NCBI GenBank assembly: GCA_900555035.1
Contig: USJX01000003.1
Span: forward strand, 1 to 64,000
Direction of reading: 5' to 3'
Origin: an uncultured Prevotella sp.
GTDB taxonomy: Bacteria > Bacteroidota > Bacteroidia > Bacteroidales > Bacteroidaceae
DNA: 64,000 nt
Under the pieces are notes generated by a model. It was not told where the DNA came from and did no database searches. It was given only the letters and a program-made list of their open reading frames with translations. Shown here piece by piece: positions 25,135 to 34,007 of this stretch. The stretch's first letter is position 1. Each line of letters starts with the position of its first letter. The translations under genes and the position numbers were made by a program.

Positions 25135-25572
25135 TTATTTGACTTCGATATTCTTGGTAGCCTTAGTCTCCTCCTTAGGAGTAAGCTTTGGAATCTGAAC
25201 CTCAAGAACACCATCAGCTACCTTAGCTGAAATCTTCTCGCGGTCGGCATCCTCAGGGAGTGTGTAGGTCTGCTGGTAATTGCTGTAAGAGAACTCACGG
25301 CGCAGATAGTGCTCGTGCTTGTCTTCGTTCTTGTGCTCCATCTTGTTCTCGATGGCGATGTTCAGATTACCATCATTGTCGATGTTTACGCGAACCCATT
25401 CCTTCTTCAAGCCAGGGGCTGCAACCTCCATGGTGTAATCCTTGTCACTTTCCTTGATGTTAGTGGCAGGGGCTGTAGCATTCATACGTGGTGTTGCGTC
25501 TGTATCAAAGAATACATCATCAAAGATGTTACTCAACCAATCTGAATTATTATTTCTACGTGCTAACAACAT
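25135..25572 (-). CDS. Small heat-shock protein Hsp20
   Basis: The preferred start (MLLARRNNNSDWLSNIFDDVF) gives 145 residues; the frame extends five codons further. The alpha-crystallin domain runs from about residue 40, with YTMEVAAPGLKKEWVRVNID and the conserved C-terminal strand ADGVLEVQIPKL (IPKL is the oligomerisation I-x-I/V-like tail). It is an ATP-independent holdase. The 5' leader is long (25573-25911 holds no gene), includes a GC-rich stretch that could fold (25596-25632), and may be a thermosensitive element, which I cannot confirm. Confidence 0.92.
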   Translation of the reverse strand: MLLARRNNNSDWLSNIFDDVFFDTDATPRMNATAPATNIKESDKDYTMEVAAPGLKKEWVRVNIDNDGNLNIAIENKMEHKNEDKHEHYLRREFSYSNYQQTYTLPEDADREKISAKVADGVLEVQIPKLTPKEETKATKNIEVK

Positions 25573-25854
25573 AATTAAAACCTCCAATTTTATTTTACTC
25601 GTCCTCCCGGTTCCTTGCGGCCCCGTCGGGATTTCTGTTTGTTATTTATTAATGTTCTTTATCTGTTACTTTTTTGATTGCCTTCGCCTAGAAACTCCGT
25701 TGTTCTTTCGAACTCCTTCATCTTTTGGCTTCAGCTTTCACTCTCATGCTGAGCAACTTGCGTGCCAGCAGCGGATTGATGACAATATTGGCATGAAAAG
25801 CTAAATATTTTAAACTTTTCTGCCAGATAATGCGGTAATCTCCAAAAAAATGTG

Positions 25855-25862
25855 TAACTTTG
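25855..25862 (+). promoter_or_regulatory. Possible promoter for the GH3 gene
   Basis: TAACTTTG 50 bp before the preferred ATG; the -33 element is weak. Confidence 0.5.
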
Positions 25863-25911
25863 TCACCAACTTAAAAATCAATGCATGAATCGAATAAATT
25901 ATAAAAGATCA

Positions 25912-28611
25912 ATGAAGAAACAACTACTTTCTATGGTGATGCTGATGGCGATGTCGCTTTCTGCCAGCGCCCAGCAGCTCCTTCCTTATCAGAATCCGAA
26001 CCTTTCTGCTGAGGCTAGAGCCAACGATTTGCTTTCCCGTCTTACCCTGGAGGAGAAGACGAAGTTGATGATGGATACTTCTCCGGCTATCGCCCGATTG
26101 GGCATTCCGCAGTTTCAATGGTGGAACGAGGCGCTGCATGGAGTGGGAAGAAACGGATTTGTTACCGTTTTTCCTATCACGATGCACATGGCGGCTTCGT
26201 GGGACGATACCTTATTATATAAGGTGTTTACTGCCGTGAGCGATGAGGCAAGAGCCAAGGCGCAGGAGGCGAAGAAGAGCGGCAACATCAAGCGCTACCA
26301 GAGTCTGAGTTTCTGGACTCCGAATATCAATATCTTCCGCGACCCACGATGGGGACGTGGACAGGAAACTTATGGAGAAGATCCTTATCTGACCACGAAG
26401 ATGGGACTTGCCGTGGTGAATGGTTTGCAGGGACAGACCTTTGATGGCAAACCGATGTCGGCTCCGGGAGTTCTGGCTTCTGCTTCCCAGTCTTCTCAGT
26501 CTCTCCAATCTCCTCAAACTCTTCAATCTTCTCAATATGTCAAGCTCCTTGCCTGTGCCAAGCATTTTGCCGTTCATAGTGGTCCGGAATGGAACCGGCA
26601 CAGTTTCAATGTAGAGGATTTGCCTGAGCGTGATTTGTGGGAGACTTATCTGCCTGCCTTCAAATCACTGGTGCAGGATGCAAATGTGGCAGAGGTGATG
26701 TGCGCCTATCAGCGGATTGACGGAGCACCTTGTTGCAGCAATGCCAGGTATGAACGACAGATTCTTCGTGATGAATGGGGATTCAAGGGATTGATTACTT
26801 CTGATTGTGGAGCCATCAACGACTTTTATGTGCCTGGCCGACATGGTACGGCGAAGACTCCGGCTGAGGCTACAACGCAGGCAATTGGTGCCGGAACCGA
26901 CGTGGAATGCGGAAGCGTTTACCGTTCGCTTCCTGAGGCGGTGAAGACAGGACTGATCAGCGAGGAAAAGGTGAACGAGAGCTTGAAGCGCCTGCTGATA
27001 GCCCGTTTCCGCCTGGGAGATTTCGATCAGGACGAGAACGTGCCTTGGACTCAGATTCCATCTTCCGTCATCGCCAGCAAGGCGCATAAGGATTTGGCAG
27101 AGAAGATGGCAGAAGAGGGAATCGTGCTTCTTCAGAACCGGAACAATCTTCTGCCGCTGAAATCATCAGGAATGAAGTTGGTGGTGATGGGGCCGAACGC
27201 CAACGATTCCATCATGCAGTGGGGCAACTATTCGGGTTATCCTACTTCTACCACTACCATCCTGCAGGGTATCAGAAAATATGTAAAGGATGCCAAGTAT
27301 ATTCCTGCCTGCACGTTGACAAGAAATGAAGTTTCAGAAAGCCGGTTCAATCTCCTGACTTCTGCCGATGGAAGCAAGGGGATGAAGGCTACTTATTGGA
27401 ACAATGCCGAGATGAAGGGCGAGCCTGTGGCTACTGCCGTGATGACTTCGCCAATCAACCAGAGCAATGGCGGAAATACCGTCTTTGCACCGGGCGTGAA
27501 TCTTACGGATTTCTCTGCCAGATACGAGGGCGTATTCACTCCGGAAAAGGATGAAACCTTGAATATCAAAATGGGATGCGATGATGGCTACCGACTCATC
27601 ATTGATGGCGATACGGTGGCGAATGTATGGAAGGGACGTGCTCGTGTTCAGATGCTCTACAAGCCAATTTCCGTGAAGACGGGAAAGCCGGTGAAGATAC
27701 AGGTGGATTATTTCCAGAAGACCGATATGGCGGTGATGCAGTTTGACATTGTGAAGAACTATACGCCAACCGAGTCTCAGCTTCTGGCTGAGGTTGGCGA
27801 TGCTGACGTGGTGGTATTCGTAGGCGGAATCTCTCCTAGTCTTGAGGGTGAGGAGATGAAGGTTTCTGAACCGGGTTTCAAGGGTGGCGACAGAACTGAT
27901 ATTGAATTGCCTCAGGCTCAGCGCAAGGTGATGGAGATGTTGCATCGGGCTGGCAAGCGAGTGGTGTTCGTCAACTGTTCGGGCAGTGCCATTGCCATGG
28001 TTCCTGAAACCGAAAATGCGGAGTCTATTCTTCAGGCTTGGTATCCGGGCGAACGGGGTGGCGAAGCTGTGGCAAAGGTACTATTTGGCGAGGTGAATCC
28101 ATCGGGCAAGCTTCCGGTAACCTTCTATAAGAGCGTGAATGATCTTCCTGATTTCCTTGATTATACGATGAAGAATCGTACCTACCGTTATTTCAAGGGT
28201 GAGGCTCTCTTCCCATTCGGTCATGGATTGAGCTATACATCGTATGAATATGGAAAGCCGGTATTGAAGAAAGTGAAGAATGAAGAACGAAAAATGAAGA
28301 ATTCTTCGGCTTATTCCTTGAGCTTCTCTTTATCTAATAAAGGTAATAGGGAAGGAACGGAAGTGGCGCAGGTTTACATCCGTAGAATGGATGATGCTGA
28401 GGGACCTATCAAGACCCTGAAAGCCTTCAAGCGCATTACTTTGAAGGCGGGCGAGAAGCAGCAGGTAACCATCAGTCTGCCTCGCCAGAGTTTCGAGGGT
28501 TGGGATTCCCAGACCAATACCATGCGTGTGGTTCCCGGCAAATATCAGATCTTCGTAGGTGGTTCGAGTGCTGAGGCTGCGAAGAATGTGATAGAAGTGA
28601 AAGTGAAATAA
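25912..28611 (+). CDS. Glycoside hydrolase family 3 (probable beta-xylosidase/beta-glucosidase) with PA14 insert
   Basis: The start at 25912 gives a signal peptide (MKKQLLSMVMLMAMSLSASAQ); an in-frame ATG at 25885 is possible. The catalytic domain shows FQWWNEALHGVGR, PRWGRGQETYGEDP, KHFAVHSGPE and the nucleophile Asp298 in ITSDCGAI. This WNEALHG type resembles Prevotella Xyl3-like enzymes. A PA14 domain (about 482-616) is inserted in the second GH3 domain, followed by GEVNPSGKLPVTF, FPFGHGLSYT and a fibronectin-III-like end. Two low-complexity inserts are seen: a Gln/Ser-rich one (191-208) and a Lys/Glu/Asn one (about 786-798). Together with GH115 at 60303 it suggests xylan use. Length 899 residues. 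Confidence 0.92.
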   Translation: MKKQLLSMVMLMAMSLSASAQQLLPYQNPNLSAEARANDLLSRLTLEEKTKLMMDTSPAIARLGIPQFQWWNEALHGVGRNGFVTVFPITMHMAASWDDTLLYKVFTAVSDEARAKAQEAKKSGNIKRYQSLSFWTPNINIFRDPRWGRGQETYGEDPYLTTKMGLAVVNGLQGQTFDGKPMSAPGVLASASQSSQSLQSPQTLQSSQYVKLLACAKHFAVHSGPEWNRHSFNVEDLPERDLWETYLPAFKSLVQDANVAEVMCAYQRIDGAPCCSNARYERQILRDEWGFKGLITSDCGAINDFYVPGRHGTAKTPAEATTQAIGAGTDVECGSVYRSLPEAVKTGLISEEKVNESLKRLLIARFRLGDFDQDENVPWTQIPSSVIASKAHKDLAEKMAEEGIVLLQNRNNLLPLKSSGMKLVVMGPNANDSIMQWGNYSGYPTSTTTILQGIRKYVKDAKYIPACTLTRNEVSESRFNLLTSADGSKGMKATYWNNAEMKGEPVATAVMTSPINQSNGGNTVFAPGVNLTDFSARYEGVFTPEKDETLNIKMGCDDGYRLIIDGDTVANVWKGRARVQMLYKPISVKTGKPVKIQVDYFQKTDMAVMQFDIVKNYTPTESQLLAEVGDADVVVFVGGISPSLEGEEMKVSEPGFKGGDRTDIELPQAQRKVMEMLHRAGKRVVFVNCSGSAIAMVPETENAESILQAWYPGERGGEAVAKVLFGEVNPSGKLPVTFYKSVNDLPDFLDYTMKNRTYRYFKGEALFPFGHGLSYTSYEYGKPVLKKVKNEERKMKNSSAYSLSFSLSNKGNREGTEVAQVYIRRMDDAEGPIKTLKAFKRITLKAGEKQQVTISLPRQSFEGWDSQTNTMRVVPGKYQIFVGGSSAEAAKNVIEVKVK

Positions 28612-28616
28612 AATGC

Positions 28617-28660
28617 TTTTGGGGAGTTTTTTCTTTTGGTTATGAAAAAACTCCCCAAAA
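28617..28660. terminator. Strong hairpin after GH3
   Basis: Perfect 17-bp stem (28617-28633 and 28644-28660) with T/A-rich ends, ending 26 bp before the next -7 box. Confidence 0.75.
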
Positions 28661-28686
28661 AGTTTGGAAGTTATGATAATTCTGTG

Positions 28687-28694
28687 TATTTTTG
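28687..28694 (+). promoter_or_regulatory. Promoter for the PIN toxin-antitoxin operon
   Basis: TATTTTTG with TTTGG at 28663-28667, about 19-bp spacing. Confidence 0.65.
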
Positions 28695-28717
28695 CAGTGT
28701 TTTAAAAGATAAATCGT

Positions 28718-28981
28718 ATGACAACATTAGCAATAAATAAATTATGGAGTTTTTTGCAGTCTTTGTCTATGACTGCGAGCAATGAACGTTGGCTTGCTGA
28801 ACGTTTGTTGGAATCTGCTGATGCAAAGACTAAGCTACTTGAAGGAGAAAAAACTTCAAGCAAATGGGCTAATTATCCACTTTCTCCTGAAATTGTGGAA
28901 ATGACTTTGAAAAATCGGAAGAACGTATCTGATGATATAGATGAAACTTTGTATTCTGCAATGGAGGAAAAGTACAGATGA
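28718..28981 (+). CDS. Putative antitoxin of a PIN-domain pair
   Basis: The 87-residue acidic protein starts a two-gene operon and overlaps the PIN toxin gene by 4 bp (ATGA), the usual translational coupling of type II modules. The N-terminal half, with SMTASNERWLAERLLES, occurs in small Bacteroidota antitoxin-like proteins; a classic AbrB or ribbon-helix-helix motif is not obvious. The C-terminal half is the likely toxin-neutralising peptide. Identity rests mainly on context. Confidence 0.7.
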   Translation: MTTLAINKLWSFLQSLSMTASNERWLAERLLESADAKTKLLEGEKTSSKWANYPLSPEIVEMTLKNRKNVSDDIDETLYSAMEEKYR

Positions 28982-29394
28982 AAGTTTTTCTAGATACTAA
29001 TATTATCATTGATTTTTATGATAAGCGAGGTGAGTTTTATTATCCTGCAGCAATCATCTTTGATTTAGCGTATAAAGGCAAAATACAGTTATATGTGTCG
29101 GCAACCTCTTTTGTCAATGCATTCTTCTTACTCAGAAAATCTTATCCTTCTTCTGAATTGTATCATACTATGCGAGGGCTTGCATCAATATGCGAGATAA
29201 CTGATGTGAATAAAGGTGTGATAAAGAAATGTTTGGAAGAAGAGAGAAAGGATTTTGAGGATAGTGTCCAATACGAATCAGCCTTGCTTCATCAGGTGGA
29301 TGTGATTATTACTAGAAACGTAAAAGATTTCAAGGGATTTGCTGATAATGTGCAGACTCCAAATGAATTCTTGGAAACAATTCTCATTAACTAA
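28978..29394 (+). CDS. PIN-domain ribonuclease toxin (VapC-like)
   Basis: The 138-residue protein has the PIN pattern of acidic residues: VFLDTNIIIDFYD (Asp6), the middle EERKDFEDSVQYESALL and VDVIITRNVKDFKGF near the end, which bind Mg/Mn for RNA cleavage. Length is typical. It is probably neutralised by the upstream 87-residue protein. RNA target unknown (VapC enzymes usually cut tRNA or rRNA). Confidence 0.88.
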   Translation: MKVFLDTNIIIDFYDKRGEFYYPAAIIFDLAYKGKIQLYVSATSFVNAFFLLRKSYPSSELYHTMRGLASICEITDVNKGVIKKCLEEERKDFEDSVQYESALLHQVDVIITRNVKDFKGFADNVQTPNEFLETILIN

Positions 29395-29395
29395 C

Positions 29396-29446
29396 AGAAA
29401 AGCTCGCCAGGACTTTGAGGGTCTTGGTGAGCTTTTCTCGTTTTTA
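29396..29446. terminator. Bidirectional terminator between convergent genes
   Basis: Stem AGAAAAGCTCGCCAGGAC/GTCTTGGTGAGCTTTTCT (29396-29413, 29421-29438, few mismatches) followed by CGTTTTT. Confidence 0.8.
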
Positions 29447-31492
29447 TTTCCCGAATCTGGAAGTATCTACTTCTTCATGCTGCTTGGCCTTGTAGCCGCC
29501 GAAACGATAGGTGAGGGAGAGACCGATAATTCTGCCAAAGTACATTTTGTTGATGACGTGCTGACCTCGATAGGTATCGTGCAGATGGTTGTCGCCTGTT
29601 TCGAAGATGTCGTTGCAGTAGGCTTTCAGCTGGAACTTGTCATCCTTGAGAGGCTTCCAGGTGAGGGCAGCGTTGAGGTAGCCTGAGGCTGGGATGTCGA
29701 TGATTCCCTGGATGGCGTCGGTATGGACGGAAGCATCGAGGTTGAGAAGCACATGCTTGCCAAAGAGAAAAGTGCCGTTCCATTGGGCTTGACAGAACCA
29801 TTTGCTGCGGTCGAATGGAAGATCATAGAAGTGGGAATTCTTGTCGTTCTGATATACGCCAGTGAAGGTAAGGCGATTCTGCCACCAGTTGCCTATGTTG
29901 ATTGGAGCTGTGAGCATCAAGCCTACCTGGTTTACATGGTCGAAGTTGACATGCTTGTATTCCATCTCCTTCTTCTTGTCGCTCTGGTAAGGAAGCTGAC
30001 GAAATTCATCTTTCGAGTTGTTGAAGAAGAGACTTGCCACGTATCTGCTGTGCAGAATATAGGTAAGCGAGAGGCTGAGGTCTCGTGATGGCTTCAATGT
30101 CGGGTTTCCAACAATCTTTCCATATCCGCCCGCATTATAGGTGGTGAAGTTCTTCACCGACCAATAGGTAGGGTAGTCTCTGTCGCAATTCAAGTCGAAT
30201 TGGATGATGTGTCCAGCTTTTGGAAGATAGGTGATGGAGAGTGTAGGAAAGAGGTTCCACTCATCCCAGATTGGGGTGTGGTAATATTCTTCCATGAGCG
30301 ATGCTTCCATCGTGAGTTTTTGGCCGAACGACTTGCTGGCTCCGATGTAGAAACACATTTGATCTTCGGTTTGAATGGTGTTGCCATCAGAAGACTTGTT
30401 GTTGTTTTCCTGCGAACTCTTGTCTCTTGATGTGGTGTAATTGATGCCGTAGTTCAAGCCCCAGTCTTTTCCTAAGTCGTGCTCCTGCTTGAGGTAAACG
30501 TGCCATTTGTCGATTCGTTGCTGGCTTGTGATGTCGTAAATCTCATAGGTGAGACTGCTTTTCAGCCATTGTTCATCCGGAGAATTATAATAGGTGTATT
30601 CTGCTCCTGCCGAGAAGCCGAATGGGGTAGAGTAATCCAGGCGGAAATTGTGAAACTGACTCTTGGCATGGATTCTGAGAAGGGATGTGAAATCGCCATC
30701 ATCCTCTGAAGTTCCTCTCGTGTTATTGAGTTGTGTGGTGTAGGCAAAGCTGAGTTGATGATCCTTTGCCAGATGATAGTTGATTCCCAGTCGGATGTTG
30801 TGGTTAAGATGGCGTTTGGTATTGTCGCTATGTGTAGAGAAGGCATAGGAAGTGCCATCAGTCAAGGTGTGGGCAAACTCATTTTCATAGTAATAATATC
30901 TCTTGCCATGACCGAAGGAATAGAGCATGTCTATTTCCCATTTCTTGTTGGTGAAGAGCAGGGAAGCGCGCTCTGTGTAACTGTTGCGGTTCTGGTGGGT
31001 GTAGCCGCCGAAGAACTCGCCTTGCAGGGAGTGAAAGCCTGTGTTGTGCTTCAGCAGGAGGTTGATGACTTGTCCCTTTACCTGATAGCGGGCTGGGGCT
31101 GAATAGACAACTTCAGCGTTGGCGATGCGGCTGGTAGGAATTGTTTTCAGAAGCGAATAGAGCTGCTCGCTCGTCATGGTGGTAGCCTTGCCGTCTATCA
31201 TCACGGTTACGGATTGGGCGTTGAGGGTCAAGGCTTCATCTTGTTCGCTCACGCCAGGCAGTTGCTTGATGGCTTCATAGGCATTATCCACCGGATGGTT
31301 TTTGATGAGTTGAGGCAGGTCATAGGTCAATGCTGCTCCTTTTACCTTTACGATAGGTCGGTTGCCTTTTACCATCACATCGGGGAGGGAATGGATGATG
31401 CTGTCCATTCTCAGGGAATCATTTCTGTTTCCTTGTGCCCAGCCGGCAAGACTGATGGCCAGGCAAGCGCTTAATATAACCAATCTTTTCAT
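29444..31492 (-). CDS. TonB-dependent-receptor-like outer-membrane barrel
   Basis: The 682-residue protein has a signal peptide ending GWAQ, a plug domain (LPDVMVKGNRPIVKVKGAAL, then VSEQDEALTLNAQSVTVMIDGK) and a long beta-barrel ending with aromatic alternation. It belongs to the Plug/OMP_b-brl_3 group that lacks the usual carboxypeptidase-like N-terminal repeat. A TonB box is not clear. Ligand unknown. It stands alone with a promoter at 31545-31552 and a shared terminator. Confidence 0.85.
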   Translation of the reverse strand: MKRLVILSACLAISLAGWAQGNRNDSLRMDSIIHSLPDVMVKGNRPIVKVKGAALTYDLPQLIKNHPVDNAYEAIKQLPGVSEQDEALTLNAQSVTVMIDGKATTMTSEQLYSLLKTIPTSRIANAEVVYSAPARYQVKGQVINLLLKHNTGFHSLQGEFFGGYTHQNRNSYTERASLLFTNKKWEIDMLYSFGHGKRYYYYENEFAHTLTDGTSYAFSTHSDNTKRHLNHNIRLGINYHLAKDHQLSFAYTTQLNNTRGTSEDDGDFTSLLRIHAKSQFHNFRLDYSTPFGFSAGAEYTYYNSPDEQWLKSSLTYEIYDITSQQRIDKWHVYLKQEHDLGKDWGLNYGINYTTSRDKSSQENNNKSSDGNTIQTEDQMCFYIGASKSFGQKLTMEASLMEEYYHTPIWDEWNLFPTLSITYLPKAGHIIQFDLNCDRDYPTYWSVKNFTTYNAGGYGKIVGNPTLKPSRDLSLSLTYILHSRYVASLFFNNSKDEFRQLPYQSDKKKEMEYKHVNFDHVNQVGLMLTAPINIGNWWQNRLTFTGVYQNDKNSHFYDLPFDRSKWFCQAQWNGTFLFGKHVLLNLDASVHTDAIQGIIDIPASGYLNAALTWKPLKDDKFQLKAYCNDIFETGDNHLHDTYRGQHVINKMYFGRIIGLSLTYRFGGYKAKQHEEVDTSRFGK

Positions 31493-31544
31493 ATTCTTCT
31501 TATCTTTTTATCGTTCTTTCGGAAAAAACTCCCGATTTCGGTTG

Positions 31545-31552
31545 CAAAAGTA
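31545..31552 (-). promoter_or_regulatory. Promoter for the barrel gene
   Basis: CAAAAGTA on + is TACTTTTG on -. Confidence 0.55.
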
Positions 31553-31671
31553 TTGTAAAAATCTCGTGTCAGCAAGGAATTTTGATTATCAAGTCTTATC
31601 AGAAGTGTTATTTAGTCTTATCAAATCAGAAATAATTCCCTGAAAAGTATCTTACTTATCTTCTTTTTTAT

Positions 31672-31679
31672 TACTTTTG
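31672..31679 (+). promoter_or_regulatory. -7 box placed 5 bp before a start codon
   Basis: TACTTTTG ends at 31679 and the ATG is at 31685, so initiation near +1 would give a leaderless mRNA. No good -33 element is visible. Confidence 0.5.
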
Positions 31680-31684
31680 CAAGC

Positions 31685-32428
31685 ATGAAAGAGAAACGAC
31701 GAATATTCATATTGACAGTTATGGCTTGCTTTTGTACATTGGTAATGCAAGCACAGGAAGTGAAGAGTGTTTCTTTGGATTCCATTCCGAAGGCATCTTT
31801 ACCTAAGGAAGGTATGTCGTTTAAGGAAGGTATGTCGTTGGAATATTCTCGTCCTTCGCTCGGTGGATTTCCTGTACTTCAAGGCAAATCTTATTACTCT
31901 GAATCGAATGCACCTTGGATGTCGGAAGAAGGAAAACCTTTGGAGATTGCGCCGAATGCAATACCTCATATTTCTCTTCCTTCCCCGAATTTGGGTACGA
32001 TGGCGGTATATTCTTCGGGTATTGAAGTCCCAGGACTGATGAATAGGCAGACAGCAGGGGTTGTTTATCAACAAAATTTCGGGCGTTTTGTTTTTTCTCC
32101 TTATGTCGGGATAGAAAAGATAAACACGGGAGTATATGGATTTGGCAATCTCACCAAAGCTTCTTTTGGTGGACGAATGGCTTATCAGGTAAACGACTGG
32201 CTCACAGTGGGATTCTATGGACAATATGTTCCAACGAAAACCTCTGACCCTCGAAGCGTCATCATGTCTCCTTTCAATCCCAAGAGCAGCTATGGTGGCT
32301 TCATGGAAGTGATGTTCAATCAACATTGGGGGATAGGAGCCAAGATGGGACGAGAGTTTGCGCCACAAAAGAATGGTAAATGGGGATGGAAGAATACCAC
32401 GGAGGTTTATCCGATTTTCAGAAAATGA
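31685..32428 (+). CDS. Outer-membrane beta-barrel-like protein next to a two-component system
   Basis: The 247-residue protein has a signal peptide (MKEKRRIFILTVMACFCTLVMQAQ). The mature part shows an internal duplication (PKEGMSFKEGMSLE) and then alternating aromatic strands (GRFVFSPYVGIEK, WLTVGFYGQYV), as in an 8-stranded barrel. It is followed 40 bp later by a histidine kinase, and may be its sensor target or output. Family not recognised with certainty. Confidence 0.7.
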   Translation: MKEKRRIFILTVMACFCTLVMQAQEVKSVSLDSIPKASLPKEGMSFKEGMSLEYSRPSLGGFPVLQGKSYYSESNAPWMSEEGKPLEIAPNAIPHISLPSPNLGTMAVYSSGIEVPGLMNRQTAGVVYQQNFGRFVFSPYVGIEKINTGVYGFGNLTKASFGGRMAYQVNDWLTVGFYGQYVPTKTSDPRSVIMSPFNPKSSYGGFMEVMFNQHWGIGAKMGREFAPQKNGKWGWKNTTEVYPIFRK

Positions 32429-32468
32429 GTATTTAATTCATCTGGAAAAATCTTTAATAAAGGAAAGA

Positions 32469-33989
32469 ATGAAGTTACATCTTAAATACATAGTTACGCT
32501 CGTCATCACGGCTCTGGTCTGCATCTTCGCATATCAGACCTATTGGCTCGTGGGGCTTTATCAGTCTCAGAAAAAGGAGGTTGAAGCGAAAATCAAGGGT
32601 GGAATGGAGTACGCTCACTTCATGGAGATGAAGAAGCGAATCGAACGATTGCGCAATGATGATAAAGGGCCTCATAGACAACTGACGGGTTCTGTTGCTT
32701 TTTCTATGGATGAAGACGATGATATAGATCAAAAGGTAAAGGTGAAAAAGGTTTGTGGAGGAAAGGTTGTTCAGTCTGTTCAAACAACTTTTACCAAGCA
32801 AGAGAAGCGTAGTGAAGATGACAAGGACCAGGAATTGATGATGATGATGTCGGGAAAGCTGGCAACTATGGTGCAACAGGCACTGTTTGGTAAATTGAAT
32901 GAAATCGCCAAACCAGACATCAATGACTATGACAGTGCATGGGTTGTCAAGATGCTTTCAGACAGTTTGTTGGTGGGCGATAATGCTCATCCGCTTCCGC
33001 ATAAGATTCAGCTTTTTGCAGGAAAGAAGGTTTTGGCGAAAGTGACGACGAAGGGGTATGTGCCTTCCGCCAATGCCAAGCAATACCAATATGTGGTTTG
33101 TAATGAGGGGGAGGCGAATGAGGAGAAATATGTCCTTACCCTAGAGCCGCTTACGATGACTGTGCTCAGCCAGATGGCAGGCATCCTTGCCACATCGCTC
33201 TTCATCATCCTCATCCTGGCTTTCGTCTTCTGGTTCTTGATTCATACGATGCTCAAGCAGAAGACGCTTGATGAGATGAAGAGTGATTTCACCAATAATA
33301 TCACGCACGAATTGAAGACTCCGATAGCCGTAGCCTATGCTGCCACCGACTCCCTGCTGAACTACGGAATGCTCCAGCATCCTGATAAGGCGCGCAAGTA
33401 TCTCACCATCGCCCAGGAGCAGTTGCAGACGCTCAGCGGATTGGTGGAACAGATTCTGTCGATGAGTATGGAACGACGGAAATCGATGCTTCTCAATATC
33501 GTGGAAGTTCCAATGAAGGAGGTGATTGAACCATTAATCTCCCAGCATCAGCTGAAAGTGAAATCAGAAGTAAGAACGGATAAAAAAGTGAATGTTTCGT
33601 TGTCTGTAGAACCGGAAAATCTGATGGTTCATGCCGACCGGATGCATTTCTCAAACATCGTGAGCAATCTCATAGACAATGCTATCAAGTATTCTGAAGA
33701 TAGCGTGAAGATAGAAATCAAGGCTTTCCAAAAAGCCGAGGATGAAGTGCTGGTTTCCGTATCAGATAATGGAATCGGTATTGCCCACGATAAATTGCCT
33801 TATATTTTCGACAAGTTCTATCGGGTGACGGATGGCAATAAATATACGGTTAAGGGCTATGGTCTCGGGCTTTTCTATGTCAAGAGCCTGATGGAGAAAA
33901 TGGGCGGTTCTGTTTCCGTAGAAAGCGAGCCGGGAAAAGGAAGCTGCTTTACCCTGCATTTTCTTAAAGGTAAAAAGGTAAAAGGGTAA
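32469..33989 (+). CDS. Sensor histidine kinase
   Basis: The start at 32469 gives 506 residues with TM1 (YIVTLVITALVCIFAYQTYW), a periplasmic sensor of about 240 residues rich in charged repeats, TM2 (ILATSLFIILILAFVFWFLI), the H-box FTNNITHELKTPIAVAY with the phospho-accepting His, N-box IVSNLIDNAIKYS, G1 VSDNGIGIAHD and G2 KGYGLGLFYVKSL. The frame is open upstream to 32358 but inside the preceding gene. The C-terminus KGKKVKG and the following bases are an 8-bp tandem repeat (33966-33998). Partner regulator follows at 34008. Confidence 0.93.
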   Translation: MKLHLKYIVTLVITALVCIFAYQTYWLVGLYQSQKKEVEAKIKGGMEYAHFMEMKKRIERLRNDDKGPHRQLTGSVAFSMDEDDDIDQKVKVKKVCGGKVVQSVQTTFTKQEKRSEDDKDQELMMMMSGKLATMVQQALFGKLNEIAKPDINDYDSAWVVKMLSDSLLVGDNAHPLPHKIQLFAGKKVLAKVTTKGYVPSANAKQYQYVVCNEGEANEEKYVLTLEPLTMTVLSQMAGILATSLFIILILAFVFWFLIHTMLKQKTLDEMKSDFTNNITHELKTPIAVAYAATDSLLNYGMLQHPDKARKYLTIAQEQLQTLSGLVEQILSMSMERRKSMLLNIVEVPMKEVIEPLISQHQLKVKSEVRTDKKVNVSLSVEPENLMVHADRMHFSNIVSNLIDNAIKYSEDSVKIEIKAFQKAEDEVLVSVSDNGIGIAHDKLPYIFDKFYRVTDGNKYTVKGYGLGLFYVKSLMEKMGGSVSVESEPGKGSCFTLHFLKGKKVKG

Positions 33990-33998
33990 AAAAGTAAA
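33966..33998 (+). repeat. 8-bp tandem repeat over the kinase stop codon
   Basis: AAGGTAAA-AAGGTAAA-AGGGTAAA-AAAGTAAA spans the last codons, the TAA and the spacer to the response regulator. Confidence 0.7.
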
Positions 33999-34007
33999 AA
34001 AGAAACA

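Noticed and set aside
26210..26226. Sequence ATACCTTATTATATAAGG shared by GH3 and btuB (40203-40220)
   Set aside because: In both genes it encodes TLLYK in frame, so shared codon choice explains it better than a repeat or protein-binding site.
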